A DNA stretch of 64,000 nt from Legionella lansingensis (GTDB taxonomy: Bacteria > Pseudomonadota > Gammaproteobacteria > Legionellales > Legionellaceae): positions 1,116,501-1,180,500 of the forward strand of contig NZ_LT906451.1 in assembly GCF_900187355.1 (NCBI RefSeq), read 5' to 3'. Shown in pieces: positions 17,792 through 28,606 of this stretch. The stretch's first letter is position 1. Each line of letters opens with the position of its first letter. The translations under genes and the position numbers were made by a program. The notes under the pieces are model-generated. The model was not told the origin of the DNA. It saw nothing but the letters and a program-made list of their open reading frames with translations, and made no database searches.

Positions 17792-17911
17792 CGTTCGGGC
17801 TGAGGAGGCATTTATGCCGTCTCGAAGCCTGTCCTGAGGCTCTCGAAGGGCCTTTCCGCAAGACCAGCATGGCTTCGAGACAGCGCTAAAGCGCTTCCTC
17901 AGCCCGAACGG
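17792..17911. repeat. Inverted-repeat element, nuclease-free relative of the GIY-YIG-associated repeat
   Basis: The left arm 17792-17828 and right arm 17870-17911 are inverted and share CGTTCGGGCTGAGGAG, CCGTCTCGAAGC and related blocks. The same arm, with CATGCTGAGGAGGCGC, flanks the GIY-YIG nuclease at 36754-36792 and 37103-37141. Here only 41 bases lie between the arms (including CCTGAGGCTCTCGAAGGGCC) and no gene is present. It looks like a minimal non-autonomous form. Confidence 0.78.
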
Positions 17912-17967
17912 CAAAAAAAGCAAAAAATTCTTTGCACTATCTTTTTATTGTTGAAGCTGCTCTTTAT

Positions 17968-19239
17968 TTATTGTACATCCCGTTGCTTTTCGCCTGTGTA
18001 GAGTTGGCGAGGGCGGCCAATTTTTGACTTATTGGAGACCATTTCCATCCAATGAGACATCCATCCAACCGTTCTGGCTAGAGCAAAGATAACCGTATAC
18101 ATGTTAGTGGGAATACCAATTGCACTTAAAGTGATACCAGAATAAAAGTCAACGTTAGGGTAGAGTTTTTTCTCTACGAAATACTCATCTTCTAGTGCAA
18201 TACGCTCAAGTTCCAGTGCTAACTTGAATAAGGGAGCCTCATGTGCACCAACAGCATTGAGCACTTCGTAACAGGTTTTGCGCATCACTTTCGCACGGGG
18301 ATCATAGCTTTTATAGACACGATGTCCAAAGCCCATCAAGCGGAAAGGATCATCTTTGTCTTTTGCGCGTTGGATATAATGATTGATGTGCTTGACATCA
18401 CCAATTTCCTTTAACATATTGAGGCAAGCTTCATTTGCACCGCCATGAGCAGGACCCCAAAGAGCGCCGATTCCAGCCGAGATGCAAGCATAGGGATTGG
18501 CTCCTGTCGATCCAGCAAGGCGTACAGTGGATGTGGATGCATTCTGTTCATGATCGGCATGAAGCGTAAAAATGGTATCCATGGCATTGACTATAACAGG
18601 ATTGGGTTCAACGTCTTCGGAGGGTACCCCAAACATCATGTGTAAGAAATTTTCCGCATAAGACATTCTATTTTGTGGGTACATGTAGGGTTGGCCTACA
18701 GAATATTTGTAACTCATTGCAGCCAAGGTAGGCATTTTGGCAATTAAACGAATGGCTGAAATATAGCGATCGTTCTGGTTATTTAAGTCTATAGAATCAT
18801 GATAAAACGCTGATAACGCACCTACAATTCCCACCATAATTGCCATCGGATGTGCATCACGACGGAACCCATTTAAAAAATTGTACATTTGCTGATGGAC
18901 CATGGTGTGGTTATTAATCAAGCTAATAAAATCCTTTTTTTCCTTCTCATTAGGTAGTTCCCCATTGAGGAGGAGGTAACTAACATCAAGAAAATCTTTT
19001 TTCTCAGCTAATTGCTCAATAGGATAACCTCGATAAAGCAATATGCCGTTATCACCATCGATATAAGTAATTTTGGACTCGCAAGAAGCTGTCGCAACAA
19101 AGCCAGGATCGAAAGTAAAATAGCCTTGTGCAGCTAGCTTATTGATGTCAATAACATCGTTACCAAGAGTTGGGCTATATATTGGAAGCTCAATCGGATC
19201 ATGGCCGTCAATATTAAGTTGTGCAACTTTTGTGGTCAT
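17968..19239 (-). CDS. gltA: Citrate synthase (type II)
   Basis: A 423-residue citrate synthase that condenses oxaloacetate and acetyl-CoA at the entry of the TCA cycle. Catalytic residues are visible: the histidine in [10 protein letters not shown] near residue 230, the histidine of GFGHRVYK near 305 and the aspartate in NVDFYSG near 366. The N-terminal domain beginning with [15 protein letters not shown] and [20 protein letters not shown] is that of the hexameric, NADH-sensitive gammaproteobacterial type. It feeds directly on the acetyl-CoA from the pyruvate dehydrogenase genes of the same window. GGAGACG lies just upstream of the start on the minus strand. Confidence 0.97.
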   Translation of the reverse strand: MTTKVAQLNIDGHDPIELPIYSPTLGNDVIDINKLAAQGYFTFDPGFVATASCESKITYIDGDNGILLYRGYPIEQLAEKKDFLDVSYLLLNGELPNEKEKKDFISLINNHTMVHQQMYNFLNGFRRDAHPMAIMVGIVGALSAFYHDSIDLNNQNDRYISAIRLIAKMPTLAAMSYKYSVGQPYMYPQNRMSYAENFLHMMFGVPSEDVEPNPVIVNAMDTIFTLHADHEQNASTSTVRLAGSTGANPYACISAGIGALWGPAHGGANEACLNMLKEIGDVKHINHYIQRAKDKDDPFRLMGFGHRVYKSYDPRAKVMRKTCYEVLNAVGAHEAPLFKLALELERIALEDEYFVEKKLYPNVDFYSGITLSAIGIPTNMYTVIFALARTVGWMSHWMEMVSNKSKIGRPRQLYTGEKQRDVQ

Positions 19240-19419
19240 CGCGTCTCCTAAGTTTATGGCTTCTCATAGCCTACTCACTTGCTTCAGTGCGCAGAACTAT
19301 ATAAAAATGCCCCTTTACAGTCAATTTGTCTAATGGCAAATTGATTTTTTACTCGATCGTTAAGTATTAGTATATGGTTAAGTATGGAACAATAGAGTAT
19401 TTTTGGATAGGGAAGAATA

Positions 19420-20289
19420 ATGATAAGACCAGCGGAGTTGCCATTTAATAAGCGTGGGGCGGTTTACCATTTAGATTTACATACAGAAGAGTTAGCCGAT
19501 CTGGTGATTACTGTTGGTGACCCTGGGCGTGTACAACAGGTGAGTCAGTATTTTGATAAAATTGAATTCCAAAGAACCCATCGCGAATTTGTCACACACA
19601 CGGGTTACATCGGTCATCATAGGCTTAGTGTGGTTTCAACTGGCATTGGTATGCCCAATATTGACATCGTACTTACGGAACTGGACGCTCTTGCCAATAT
19701 TGATTTGGAAACTCGCACAGTTAGAGAAAAAACGCGACAACTAACGATTTTTCGCTTGGGAACTACAGGAGGAATTAAGCCTGATTGTCGTCCTGGAGAT
19801 GTGATTATCAGTCAGTATGCAATTGGATTCGATACACTTCTTCATTATTATCAACAACAATTATCGCCAGAATTATGTGAGCTAAACGCAGCTCTAGAGA
19901 ATCATATGCAAGAGGAAGCGGGTTCTTTCTTTGTCAGTGAGGCAGATAAAGAATTGGCTATAGGATTTAAACCCTTGGGTTCTTTGGGAATAACAGCCAC
20001 TTGTGGAGGTTTTTATGGGCCACAAGGAAGACGATTGCGATTGCCTTTGCGGTATCCGAATTTTTTAAGCAAACTCAATGAATTTCATTTCTCAGGACTA
20101 GGGATAACCAACCTCGAGATGGAAACAGCTGCTATACTCGGACTTGGTGGTTTATTAGGTCATCGCTGTTTATCCATTAGTGTGGTTTTAGCAAACCGAC
20201 TAACGGGTGAATTTTTAAGCAATATAAGAATAAGCATTGATAAACTCATCATTAGCTTTCTGGAGCGCATACCTTTGGTTTTTAGGTAA
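19420..20289 (+). CDS. Nucleoside phosphorylase-family protein (uridine phosphorylase-like)
   Basis: A 289-residue protein of the PNP/UDP phosphorylase superfamily. The phosphate-binding glycine loop is VGDPGRVQQVSQYF near residue 32, ISTGIGMPN-like substrate segment reads VSTGIGMPNIDIVLTEL, and the ribose-binding glutamate region is NLEMETAAILGLG. Phosphorolysis of uridine or a related nucleoside is the likely reaction, but the substrate could also be another nucleoside or a nucleotide. It stands alone, 102 bases before gyrA, in the same direction. The salvage operon cdd-punA-deoC lies 30 kb away and would use the same type of product. Confidence 0.8.
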   Translation: MIRPAELPFNKRGAVYHLDLHTEELADLVITVGDPGRVQQVSQYFDKIEFQRTHREFVTHTGYIGHHRLSVVSTGIGMPNIDIVLTELDALANIDLETRTVREKTRQLTIFRLGTTGGIKPDCRPGDVIISQYAIGFDTLLHYYQQQLSPELCELNAALENHMQEEAGSFFVSEADKELAIGFKPLGSLGITATCGGFYGPQGRRLRLPLRYPNFLSKLNEFHFSGLGITNLEMETAAILGLGGLLGHRCLSISVVLANRLTGEFLSNIRISIDKLIISFLERIPLVFR

Positions 20290-20390
20290 GAGGCACGTCA
20301 TGACAAAGTCCACTGTCAATTAGATTGCTCTGTGTGGTATCATTTCACACTATTTATTTGCAAACAATTGCATAAGGAAACATCCTCGTT

Positions 20391-23018
20391 ATGGTTTATT
20401 TAGCCAAAGAAATTATACCAGTTAATATTGAAGATGAATTAAAACAGTCCTATTTGGACTACGCTATGAGCGTCATTGTGGGACGGGCATTGCCAGATGT
20501 CCGTGATGGTTTAAAGCCCGTGCATCGGCGGGTACTTTTTGCCATGAGCGAATTGGGTAATGATTGGAATAAACCCTATAAAAAATCTGCCCGTGTAGTG
20601 GGGGATGTCATTGGTAAATACCACCCTCATGGGGATACCGCTGTTTACGATACCATTGTGCGTATGGCTCAGCCATTTTCAATGCGCTATATGCTCATTG
20701 ATGGCCAAGGGAACTTTGGATCAGTCGATGGTGATTTCGCCGCAGCTATGCGTTATACCGAAGTCAGAATGTCGAAAGTGGCTCATGCTTTACTCGCTGA
20801 TTTGGAAAAAGAAACAGTTGATTTTAGTCCTAACTACGACGAAACCGAGTTTGCTCCCGTTGTGTTACCGGCAAGGATCCCTAATCTTCTGGTTAATGGT
20901 TCCTCAGGTATCGCCGTTGGTATGGCAACGAATATCCCGCCGCACAATTTAAATGAAGTTATTGATGCTTGCATAGCCTTGGTGGAAAACCCGGATTTAA
21001 GTCTAGAAGATATAATGGCGGCTCATATTCCAGGGCCTGATTTTCCCACGGCCGCCATCATCAATGGGAAGGCAGGTATTATAGAAGCCTATCGTACTGG
21101 CCGAGGTCGAATATATGTTCGTGCACGTACAGAAATAGAGACGGATGAACAAACCGGTCGTCAATCCATCATCATTAGTGAGTTGCCTTACCAGGTTAAT
21201 AAGGCACGCTTGGTGGAAAAAATCGCTGAGCTTGTGCGTGAAAAGCGCCTAGAGGGGATTTCTGGTCTTCGAGATGAGTCTGACAAGCAGGGGATGCGAG
21301 TTGTTATTGAACTCAAGCGTGGTGAAGTTGCGGAAGTCATCTTAAACAACCTTTATGCTCATACCCAAATGCAGAATGTATTTGGTATTAACATGGTCGC
21401 TTTGGTCGATGGTCAACCTCGCACCTTGAATTTAAAAGAAATACTTGAGTGTTTTATTAAACACAGAAGAGAAGTTGTTACTCGCCGTACGATATTTGAA
21501 CTCAAGAAAGCTAGAAACCGTGCACATATTTTGGAAGGTTTGGGAATTGCCTTAGCGAACATTGATGAAATGATCGACCTAATTAAGCAGTCTGCCACTC
21601 CGCAGGATGCTAAAGGCGCTTTGTTAGCGCGGACATGGGAGCCTGGCTTAGTTAAAGCAATGTTGCAAAATGCCAGTAGCGATGCTTGTCGACCAGATGA
21701 TCTGGGAAGCGACTTTGGCCTGATCGATAGCGGTTACCGTTTATCGCCGGATCAAGCTCAGGCTATCCTTGAGTTAAGATTGCATCGCTTGACCGCATTG
21801 GAACAGGACAAAATAATTAACGAATTTGAAGAACTTTTGGGAGTTATTAAAGAGTTATTGGATATTTTGGCTTCTCCCGAGCGTCTTATGCAAGTAATTC
21901 GAGAAGAATTGTTAGAAGTTAAAACCCAATTTGGTGATAAACGGCGAACTGAAATCATTGCATCACAAGAAGATTTAACCATTGAAGATCTGATTACAGA
22001 AGAAAGTGTTGTTGTTACGCTCTCTCATCAAGGTTATGTGAAATATCAACCTATTTCTGCCTACCAGGCACAACGTCGGGGTGGCAAGGGGAAATCAGCG
22101 ACCAATGTCAAAGATGAGGATTTTATAGAGCGTCTGATTATTGCCAATACGCATGATACGTTATTATGTTTTTCTGACTACGGGAAATTATATTGGCTTA
22201 AAGCTTACCAGTTACCGCTTGCAAGCAGGATTTCTCGTGGTAAACCTATTGTGAACATTCTTCCCCTTGCAGACGATGAGTCCATCAATGCCATGCTTCC
22301 TGTGCGTGAATACACAGAAGGGTATTTTGTCTTTATGGCAACAAAAGCCGGTACTGTAAAGAAAGTTCCTTTAGAGGCCTTTAGTCGCCCACGTTCATCA
22401 GGAATAATTGCCATCGACTTAAACGAGGACGATCGCCTAGTGGGTGTTGATATTACTGACGGTAGCAAAGATATTATGTTGTTTACTGATGCAGGAAAAG
22501 TGATTCGCTTTGATGAGAATCTGGTTCGTCCGATGGGTAGAACGGCTCGGGGGGTTCGTGGTATCCGCTTAAAGCCAAAACAATCGGTCATTTCACTGGT
22601 TGTTGCTAAACCGCATGGTACCATTTTAACCGCTACTGAAAATGGTTACGGTAAACGCACTGATGTAGAAGAATACCGTGTTTCGGGACGTGGAGGACAA
22701 GGGGTAATTTCTATTCAAGTCAATGAACGTAATGGTAAAGTTGTCCGTGCTTTGCAGGTTGAAGACGGTGATGAAGCAATGCTCATTACTGACAAAGGCA
22801 CGCTTGTACGGTTTAAAGTCTCTGAACTATCTATCATTGGTCGTAATACCCAAGGGGTTCGACTTATCAATGTAAGTTCAGGTGAACTTGTAGTAGGAAT
22901 GCAACGAATTGAGGATATCGGTGAAGAAGAGGACTCAGAAGAATCTGGGGATATAGAAGAAATAAGCGATGACGATACCTCTTCTGAACATTACACTCAC
23001 GAAGACGATAATGAATAG
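20391..23018 (+). CDS. gyrA: DNA gyrase subunit A
   Basis: An 875-residue type II topoisomerase subunit that cuts and rejoins DNA during negative supercoiling. The catalytic tyrosine is Tyr122 in AAAMRYTEV. The quinolone-resistance region reads [10 protein letters not shown], with Thr83 where E. coli has Ser83 and with Asp87 unchanged. The C-terminal beta-propeller carries the GyrA-box QRRGGKGKS (near residue 562), and the end is an acidic tail. The gene overlaps serC by eight bases, which suggests translational coupling and one operon through to cmk. Thr83 is the natural form in other Legionella, so it should not be read as a resistance mutation. Confidence 0.98.
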   Translation: MVYLAKEIIPVNIEDELKQSYLDYAMSVIVGRALPDVRDGLKPVHRRVLFAMSELGNDWNKPYKKSARVVGDVIGKYHPHGDTAVYDTIVRMAQPFSMRYMLIDGQGNFGSVDGDFAAAMRYTEVRMSKVAHALLADLEKETVDFSPNYDETEFAPVVLPARIPNLLVNGSSGIAVGMATNIPPHNLNEVIDACIALVENPDLSLEDIMAAHIPGPDFPTAAIINGKAGIIEAYRTGRGRIYVRARTEIETDEQTGRQSIIISELPYQVNKARLVEKIAELVREKRLEGISGLRDESDKQGMRVVIELKRGEVAEVILNNLYAHTQMQNVFGINMVALVDGQPRTLNLKEILECFIKHRREVVTRRTIFELKKARNRAHILEGLGIALANIDEMIDLIKQSATPQDAKGALLARTWEPGLVKAMLQNASSDACRPDDLGSDFGLIDSGYRLSPDQAQAILELRLHRLTALEQDKIINEFEELLGVIKELLDILASPERLMQVIREELLEVKTQFGDKRRTEIIASQEDLTIEDLITEESVVVTLSHQGYVKYQPISAYQAQRRGGKGKSATNVKDEDFIERLIIANTHDTLLCFSDYGKLYWLKAYQLPLASRISRGKPIVNILPLADDESINAMLPVREYTEGYFVFMATKAGTVKKVPLEAFSRPRSSGIIAIDLNEDDRLVGVDITDGSKDIMLFTDAGKVIRFDENLVRPMGRTARGVRGIRLKPKQSVISLVVAKPHGTILTATENGYGKRTDVEEYRVSGRGGQGVISIQVNERNGKVVRALQVEDGDEAMLITDKGTLVRFKVSELSIIGRNTQGVRLINVSSGELVVGMQRIEDIGEEEDSEESGDIEEISDDDTSSEHYTHEDDNE

Positions 23019-24096
23019 GAAATATAATTTTGGCGCGGGCCCTGCGATGTTGCCCGAGCCAATTCTAAGAGAGGCGCAAGAAGAGTTATTAAATTGGCAA
23101 AATTCGGGGATGTCCATTATGGAAATTGGCCACCGTACCCCAGAATTTATCCATCTGATGGAACAAGCCCAGCAAGGTCTTCGCGATCTGTTAAATATTC
23201 CTGCTAATTACCATGTTTTACTTTTAGGTGGAGCTGCAAGAACGCATTTTGGCATGATTCCATTAAATTTTTTAAATGAATCAGAACAAGCAGGTTATCT
23301 CGTTACTGGCCTTTGGTCTTCTCTCGCTTATCAAGAAGCTTGTCATCTAAAGACAGCTTACTGTGTGGCAAGCAGCGAAGATACAGGATTTACCTATGTT
23401 CCTGCCGATAATGAATGGCAAGTTCGAGCTGAAACGCGTTATTTGTATTTTACTTCTAACGAAACGATAAATGGTGTGCGTTTTCCTAAAGAGCCTAAAG
23501 GTATTAATGTTCCTCTCGTTGCAGATATGACATCCAGTCTTCTTAGCGAACCCATCGATGTCCAAAATTACGCATTAATCTTTGCAGGTGCTCAAAAAAA
23601 TATTGCCAACGCTGGATTAACGGTAGTTATTGTCAGCGATCAATTTTTGGACACAATTGGCGATAAAACAATCCCTATAATGATGGATTATCGGACTCAT
23701 ACAAAAGAGCAATCCATGTATGCGACGCCGCCAACGTTTAATTGCTATCTGGCACTGAAAATGTTTGATTGGCTTAAACAGCAAGGGGGGATTGATGCCA
23801 TCTACGCCATGAATCGTAAAAAAGCAGCTAAGCTTTATCAATATATCGATTCTTCATCATTTTATTATTGTAAAGTTGTTGAGGAAGCACGATCGTTAAT
23901 GAATGTTTGCTTTAATCTAAGAAACCCGAATCTTGAAGAATTATTTATCAATCGCGCACAGCAACGGGGCCTATTGGCTTTGAAAGGTCACCGGGCTGTT
24001 GGTGGATTGCGTGCCAGTATTTATAATGCGATGCCTATGGCAGGTATAGATAGTTTAATCGAATTTATGTGCGATTTTGCTGAGGAATATCAATGA
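23011..24096 (+). CDS. serC: Phosphoserine aminotransferase
   Basis: A 361-residue class V PLP aminotransferase that makes 3-phosphoserine from 3-phosphohydroxypyruvate, with a second role in pyridoxal-phosphate synthesis. The N-terminus [19 protein letters not shown] is diagnostic. The PLP lysine lies in [13 protein letters not shown], and the C-terminal [13 protein letters not shown] holds the phosphate-contact arginine. The start is ATG 23011, inside the last codons of gyrA. An upstream in-frame ATG at 22969 would add fourteen residues not found in the family and is rejected. The stop overlaps the aroA start as ATGA. The serC-aroA pairing is a classical gammaproteobacterial operon. Confidence 0.96.
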   Translation: MNRKYNFGAGPAMLPEPILREAQEELLNWQNSGMSIMEIGHRTPEFIHLMEQAQQGLRDLLNIPANYHVLLLGGAARTHFGMIPLNFLNESEQAGYLVTGLWSSLAYQEACHLKTAYCVASSEDTGFTYVPADNEWQVRAETRYLYFTSNETINGVRFPKEPKGINVPLVADMTSSLLSEPIDVQNYALIFAGAQKNIANAGLTVVIVSDQFLDTIGDKTIPIMMDYRTHTKEQSMYATPPTFNCYLALKMFDWLKQQGGIDAIYAMNRKKAAKLYQYIDSSSFYYCKVVEEARSLMNVCFNLRNPNLEELFINRAQQRGLLALKGHRAVGGLRASIYNAMPMAGIDSLIEFMCDFAEEYQ

Positions 24097-25409
24097 CAAT
24101 GCTGCATTTTGTGAGTCACCCAGTGAAAAGATTGCAGGGTGATATCACAGTTCCAGGGGACAAATCCATTTCTCATCGGGCTATCATTTTGGGAGCCATT
24201 GCTAAAGGGACTACTACGATAAATGGGTTTTTGGAGGGAGAAGATTGTCTTGCAACCTTAAAAGCATTTCAGTCGATGGGGGTAGCGATCGAGGGACCCG
24301 TTGCTCAGAGAGTGGTTATCCATGGGGTTGGTAAGCATGGTTTACAGAAACCCAAAGGTATCATCGATTGTGGTAACTCGGGTACAACTATACGTTTGCT
24401 GGCAGGTCTTCTCGCAGCTCAACCCTTTGACAGTGAATTAACAGGTGATCAAAGTCTGCTAAAGCGACCAATGGAGCGTGTAAGTCGTCCTCTCATACAG
24501 ATGGGAGCGGATATAATGACTACCGAAGGTAAGCCGCCATTATTTATTCGTGGGGGGCATTCGTTGCAGGGGATTACCTACGAGATGCCTGTAGCAAGTG
24601 CACAGGTGAAATCCTGCCTTTTGTTGGCGGGACTTTATGCTCAAGGAGAAACAAGGGTTATTGAACCGGGGTTTACAAGAGATCACACTGAAAGGATGTT
24701 AACCACCTTTTCTTATCCCATTCAAAAAGCAGAAGATACCATTATTATTAATTCTGAAAGCGAATGTTTAGGCACAGATATTATTGTTCCTGGTGATATT
24801 TCCTCCGCTGCTTTTTTTATTGTGGCGGCGACGATTATTCCTGACTCTGAGCTTGTTATTCGCAATGTGGGTATCAATCCCACAAGGACAGGCATCATCC
24901 AGATTTTAGGCCTTATGGGTGCTAATATCACTTTGAATAATAAGCGACTTTGTGGCGAAGAGTTAGTTGCTGATCTTTGTGTGAAATATGCTTCCCTCGA
25001 AGGCATTGATATTCCTTCTGAGTTGGTGCCCCTCGCTATTGACGAGTTCCCAATCATTTTTATTGCAGCAGCTTGTGCTAAAGGCCAAACACTGTTACAT
25101 GGGGCACGGGAGTTACGGTGCAAAGAAAGTGACAGAATTGGGGCGATGGTTGAGGGTTTACAAAATCTAGGGATTGAAGCTCAAGCTTTTGAGGATGGTT
25201 TGCACATCAATGGCGGTAAGTTTCAAGGTGGAGAAGTCAATAGTTTCCATGATCATCGTATAGCAATGGCTTTTGCTATCGCAGGCGCTGTTGCTCAAAA
25301 TCCAGTCACTATAAAAAATTGTGCCAATGTAGCAACTTCATTCCCTACATTTGTGCAAATAGCAAATAAAACGCATTTGGTCATTAAGGAAATTGAAGAT
25401 GCCGTCTGA
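24093..25409 (+). CDS. aroA: 3-phosphoshikimate 1-carboxyvinyltransferase (EPSP synthase)
   Basis: A 438-residue enzyme of the shikimate pathway that joins shikimate 3-phosphate and phosphoenolpyruvate. The phosphate-binding PGDKSISHRAIILGAI is near residue 20-35, and the region GNSGTTIRLLAGLLA near 90-105 carries the motif that decides glyphosate sensitivity. The arrangement GNSGTTIR, in place of the E. coli GNAGTAMR, is that of class II enzymes, which generally tolerate glyphosate better; this is inferred from family knowledge. RELRCKESDRI and DHRIAMAFAIAGAV complete the active site. The gene overlaps serC by four and cmk by eleven bases. In many relatives pheA and tyrA lie between serC and aroA; here they do not. 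Confidence 0.96.
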   Translation: MTMLHFVSHPVKRLQGDITVPGDKSISHRAIILGAIAKGTTTINGFLEGEDCLATLKAFQSMGVAIEGPVAQRVVIHGVGKHGLQKPKGIIDCGNSGTTIRLLAGLLAAQPFDSELTGDQSLLKRPMERVSRPLIQMGADIMTTEGKPPLFIRGGHSLQGITYEMPVASAQVKSCLLLAGLYAQGETRVIEPGFTRDHTERMLTTFSYPIQKAEDTIIINSESECLGTDIIVPGDISSAAFFIVAATIIPDSELVIRNVGINPTRTGIIQILGLMGANITLNNKRLCGEELVADLCVKYASLEGIDIPSELVPLAIDEFPIIFIAAACAKGQTLLHGARELRCKESDRIGAMVEGLQNLGIEAQAFEDGLHINGGKFQGGEVNSFHDHRIAMAFAIAGAVAQNPVTIKNCANVATSFPTFVQIANKTHLVIKEIEDAV

Positions 25410-26091
25410 TAAAAATGTTCCAGTCATTACTTTGGATGGGCCAAGTGGTACAGGCAAAGGAACCATCTGTCACATGCTTGCAAATCATTTAAATTGGAAT
25501 GTATTGGACAGCGGCTGTATTTATCGAGTGTTAGCTCTGGCAGCTAAAAGAAAGGGAGTCGATTTTAATAATGAACATGCTTTAGCTGAGCTTGCGCATA
25601 ACCTCAATTTGAAGTTTGCAACGAATCCGCATGAAAAAATGCAAATATTTCTTGATGGTGAAGATGTTACAGAGGAAATAAGAAGTGAGGAGTGTGGGCA
25701 GAATGCATCTAAAATTGCGGTTTTGCCTGCAGTACGCAAAGCGTTACTTGCACGCCAACGCGCCTTTGCGGAGCTTCCTGGTTTAGTGACTGATGGTCGA
25801 GATATGGGCACTGTGGTGTTCCCTAAGGCTGTTTTAAAAATATATTTATATGCTTCTCCTGAAGAAAGAGCACATAGACGTTATTTACAGTTGAAAGAAA
25901 AGGGAATTGATGCTAGCCTCGCCGAAGTTGTTGATGAGTTGGCTAAACGCGATGCAAGGGACACTTCTCGGCTGCATGCGCCCTTAAAGCCAGCAGAGGA
26001 CGCGGCTTTTATCGATACAACTGGCTTAACGATTGTACAAGTGTTCAATAATGTATTAAAATTGGTCGATGAGCACTTGTTTTTTCGTTAA
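25399..26091 (+). CDS. cmk: Cytidylate kinase
   Basis: A 230-residue nucleoside monophosphate kinase for CMP and dCMP. The P-loop [16 protein letters not shown] is near residue 11-25, the substrate loop [13 protein letters not shown] follows, and [12 protein letters not shown] and RDARDTSR complete the Cmk signature. ATG 25399 is preceded by AAGGA at 25386-25390 within aroA. A TTG six bases earlier in the same frame is possible but less well spaced. The order aroA-cmk-rpsA is conserved across gammaproteobacteria. Confidence 0.95.
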   Translation: MPSDKNVPVITLDGPSGTGKGTICHMLANHLNWNVLDSGCIYRVLALAAKRKGVDFNNEHALAELAHNLNLKFATNPHEKMQIFLDGEDVTEEIRSEECGQNASKIAVLPAVRKALLARQRAFAELPGLVTDGRDMGTVVFPKAVLKIYLYASPEERAHRRYLQLKEKGIDASLAEVVDELAKRDARDTSRLHAPLKPAEDAAFIDTTGLTIVQVFNNVLKLVDEHLFFR

Positions 26092-26150
26092 ATTTGGGGG
26101 AAGGCGAGGGGATCTCGTACTTCTATTTTTTTACTAAAGAGTTTATTAAT

Positions 26151-27830
26151 ATGTCTGAAAGTTTCAAAGAACTATTTGAGCAAAGTATTGCTGGTGCACA
26201 GTTTTATCCTGGCGCAATTATTACCGCAAAAGTCATCGGTATCGACGATGATTATGTAACCTTAAATGCCGGTTTAAAATCAGAGGGTATAGTAGCCGTT
26301 GAAGAATTCCAAGATAAGAATGGGGAGTTGGAAGTTCATCTAGGGGATACTGTGGAAGTGGCCTTGGATTCAGTTGAAGATGGCTATGGTGAAACTTTGC
26401 TCTCTAGGGAAAAAGCGAAACGCCAAGAAGCATGGCGCAAATTGTCTAAATGCCATGAAAATAACGAAACAGTAACAGGTCTAATTTCTGGTAAAGTCAA
26501 AGGTGGCTTCACTGTTGAAATCGGCTCAATTCGTGCATTTTTACCTGGTTCTTTGGTCGATGTCAGACCGGTTCGTGATCCGTCATATCTCGAAGGTAAA
26601 GAATTAGAATTCAAAGTCATTAAGATGGATCTCAAGCGCAACAATATCGTCGTCTCTCGTCGTGCTGTTGTTGAGGAAGAAAGTAGTGCAGACAGACAAG
26701 CGCTCCTGGAGTCATTGCACGAAGGTCAAGAACTTAATGGTATTGTAAAAAATCTTACCGACTACGGTGCCTTTATTGATTTAGGTGGTATTGATGGGTT
26801 GTTACACATCACTGATATTTCTTGGAAACGTGTTAAACACCCAAGTGAAGTATTAACCGTTGGCCAAGATGTTCGTGTTAAGGTATTGAGCTTTGATAGC
26901 GAACGCAACCGTGTTTCTTTAGGCATGAAACAATTGGGTAATGATCCTTGGGTTGATTTGGTCGAGCGTTATCCTGTCGGTAAAAAGCTACAGGGTAAAG
27001 TAACTAACATTACAGATTATGGCTGCTTCGTTGAAATTGAAGAAGGCGTAGAAGGCTTGGTCCACATGTCTGAAATGGATTGGACTAACAAAAACGTACA
27101 TCCTAGCAAAGTCGTTTCCATGGGTGATGTTGTTGATGTAATGGTTCTTGAAATTGATGAGGAACGTCGCCGTATATCTCTTGGTATGAAGCAATGTGTG
27201 GGTAATCCATGGCATCAATTCTCACAAACGCATAGTAAAGGACAAAAAGTTAAGGGTAAGATTCGCTCTATTACTGACTTTGGAATTTTCATTGGTCTAG
27301 AGGGTGATATTGATGGCCTGGTACACTTGTCTGATATCTCTTGGAATACTCCTGGCGAAGAAGCTGTGAAACAATTCAAGAAAGGTCAAGAATTAGAAGC
27401 AGTTATTCTGGCTATTGATGCTGAGCGTGAGCGTATTTCTTTAGGCTTGAAGCAACTTGAAGGCGATGCATTTACTACCTATGTCGAAGAACATGCTAAA
27501 GGAGCAATCGTTAAAGGTACAGTATCTGCTGTGGACGCCAAATCAGTGACCATTGACTTAGCTCCAGAGGTTGTTGGCACTATTCGAGCCAATGAATTGT
27601 CTGAAGAAAAAGTTGATGATGCTACCACCCTTTTCAAGGAAGGGGATGAAGTTGAGGCCAAGATTATCAATATTGATAAGAAAAATCGCACAATAGCACT
27701 TTCGGTGAAAGCTAAAGATGCTCAAGATCAGGCCGAAGCAATCAAGAAATACTCTCGCAGTGGAGAAGTTGCTTCAACCACATTAGGTGATTTGCTCAAA
27801 GAAAAAATGGCAAGCAAAGAAGGCGAATAA
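26151..27830 (+). CDS. rpsA: 30S ribosomal protein S1
   Basis: A 559-residue RNA-binding ribosomal protein that brings mRNA to the small subunit. Six S1 domains follow one another; domains 3 to 6 show the repeated pattern GxVxxITDYGxFVxL...GLVHxSDxSW. The family start [12 protein letters not shown] fixes the initiation at ATG 26151; an in-frame ATG at 26094 would add a 19-residue hydrophobic extension without counterpart. The 59-base gap after cmk is AT-rich and, as usual for rpsA leaders, lacks a strong Shine-Dalgarno sequence. A rho-independent terminator follows. ihfB, usual next gene in related bacteria, is not here. Confidence 0.97.
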   Translation: MSESFKELFEQSIAGAQFYPGAIITAKVIGIDDDYVTLNAGLKSEGIVAVEEFQDKNGELEVHLGDTVEVALDSVEDGYGETLLSREKAKRQEAWRKLSKCHENNETVTGLISGKVKGGFTVEIGSIRAFLPGSLVDVRPVRDPSYLEGKELEFKVIKMDLKRNNIVVSRRAVVEEESSADRQALLESLHEGQELNGIVKNLTDYGAFIDLGGIDGLLHITDISWKRVKHPSEVLTVGQDVRVKVLSFDSERNRVSLGMKQLGNDPWVDLVERYPVGKKLQGKVTNITDYGCFVEIEEGVEGLVHMSEMDWTNKNVHPSKVVSMGDVVDVMVLEIDEERRRISLGMKQCVGNPWHQFSQTHSKGQKVKGKIRSITDFGIFIGLEGDIDGLVHLSDISWNTPGEEAVKQFKKGQELEAVILAIDAERERISLGLKQLEGDAFTTYVEEHAKGAIVKGTVSAVDAKSVTIDLAPEVVGTIRANELSEEKVDDATTLFKEGDEVEAKIINIDKKNRTIALSVKAKDAQDQAEAIKKYSRSGEVASTTLGDLLKEKMASKEGE

Positions 27831-27845
27831 TTTTCTTCTCTTTCA

Positions 27846-27876
27846 AAAAAGCGTAGTTAAACTACGCTTTTTTTTT
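27846..27876 (+). terminator. Rho-independent terminator after rpsA
   Basis: A 7-bp stem GCGTAGT-TAA-ACTACGC (27851-27867) is preceded by six A and followed by nine T residues. It ends the gyrA-to-rpsA transcription unit. Confidence 0.92.
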
Positions 27877-27953
27877 CCTTTTATTATCAATTTTAATTGT
27901 TAAATTTTATTGAGATGATAGAGTATTACTGAAAAACTTAGGATCAAGTAAAA

Positions 27954-28007
27954 GTAGGTTGAACCTTGGTACGATGTTCTAAATTGTTGTACCAAGGCCC
28001 AACCTAC
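27954..28007. repeat. Palindromic repeat, GTAGGTTG-type
   Basis: Inverted arms GTAGGTTGAACCTTGGTAC (27954-27972) and GTACCAAGGCCCAACCTAC (27989-28007) match in 17 of 19 positions around a 16-base loop. No other copy was found in the window. It lies in the gap between rpsA and lapA. Confidence 0.7.
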
Positions 28008-28099
28008 AAATTATCCCATCAAAGTGTTTATAAATTGGACTTTTGATGAAATCGGCCTGGGCTTTTACCCATTTTCAGTGAATCGTTAAGGATAATTCA

Positions 28100-28390
28100 A
28101 TGCGTCTCTTTATGATCATATTTTATTTGTTTTTAATATTATTAGGAGTCACTTTTGCTGCCTTAAATGCTTCGTCAGTCCAAGTAAATTTCTACTTCAC
28201 CAAACTCACCATGCCGATATCAGTGTTAATGACAATCATGCTAGGCATAGGCTTACTTTTGGGATTCCTCTTATTCTTATATCGTTATTGGCGCCTAAAA
28301 GTAGAATATTTAAAATTAAAAAATCAATCCAAGCTGATAGAAAAAGAAATAAAAAATCTAAGATCGATACCTTTGCAGGATCAGCACTGA
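28100..28390 (+). CDS. lapA: LapA-domain inner-membrane protein
   Basis: A 96-residue protein with two membrane helices (about residues 3-22 and 41-64) and a charged cytoplasmic coiled tail. The segment FAALNASSVQVNFYF between the helices is the hallmark of the LapA (DUF1049, YciS) family. With LapB it controls LPS assembly by regulating LpxC degradation; that link is from E. coli. AAGGATAA lies upstream of the ATG. The lapA-lapB order is conserved, but here a 216-base gap with a perfect hairpin separates them, so they may not share a transcript. Confidence 0.88.
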   Translation: MRLFMIIFYLFLILLGVTFAALNASSVQVNFYFTKLTMPISVLMTIMLGIGLLLGFLLFLYRYWRLKVEYLKLKNQSKLIEKEIKNLRSIPLQDQH

Positions 28391-28422
28391 TGGGGTGTGA
28401 TTGAAAGTGCGGTTTTCTTGGC

Positions 28423-28463
28423 CGACGTCCTGCTCCCGGATCAAGTCCGGGAGCAGGACGTCG
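28423..28463. repeat. Perfect 18-bp hairpin repeat between lapA and lapB
   Basis: Arms 28423-28440 and 28446-28463 are perfectly complementary (CGACGTCCTGCTCCCGGA and its complement) with the loop TCAAG. It is far more GC-rich than its surroundings. There is no T-run after it on either strand, so it is better read as a palindromic repeat than as a classical terminator, though it could stall transcription. Confidence 0.8.
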
Positions 28464-28606
28464 AGAATTATTGAGAATAAAACCTTAAATTAAATTGCCC
28501 CCACTGAATAGAGTGAATTGACGATAAGGATGAGATGATTCAGAATCTAGAATTTTATTGCTACGTGCTATCTGCTTTTGAGCAAACGAGATAATGGAGA
28601 TCTTTA

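Noticed and set aside
20627-20660. Thr83 in GyrA as a quinolone-resistance mutation
   Set aside because: Thr at this position is the natural residue in Legionella; Asp87 is unchanged.
22205-22624. A 139-codon open frame on the minus strand over gyrA
   Set aside because: Antisense to the conserved gyrA propeller; it exists only because of the codon use of gyrA.
22969-23010. Upstream in-frame start for serC
   Set aside because: Fourteen extra residues ahead of the family N-terminus are only the gyrA tail read in another frame.
24722-25123. A 133-codon open frame on the minus strand over aroA
   Set aside because: Antisense to conserved aroA sequence; no start signal or recognisable product.
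26094-26150. Upstream in-frame start for rpsA
   Set aside because: The extra 19 residues have no counterpart in ribosomal protein S1; the family start MSESFKE lies at 26151.
28423-28463. Reading the lapA-lapB hairpin as a classical rho-independent terminator
   Set aside because: No run of T follows on either strand; a palindromic repeat explains it better.
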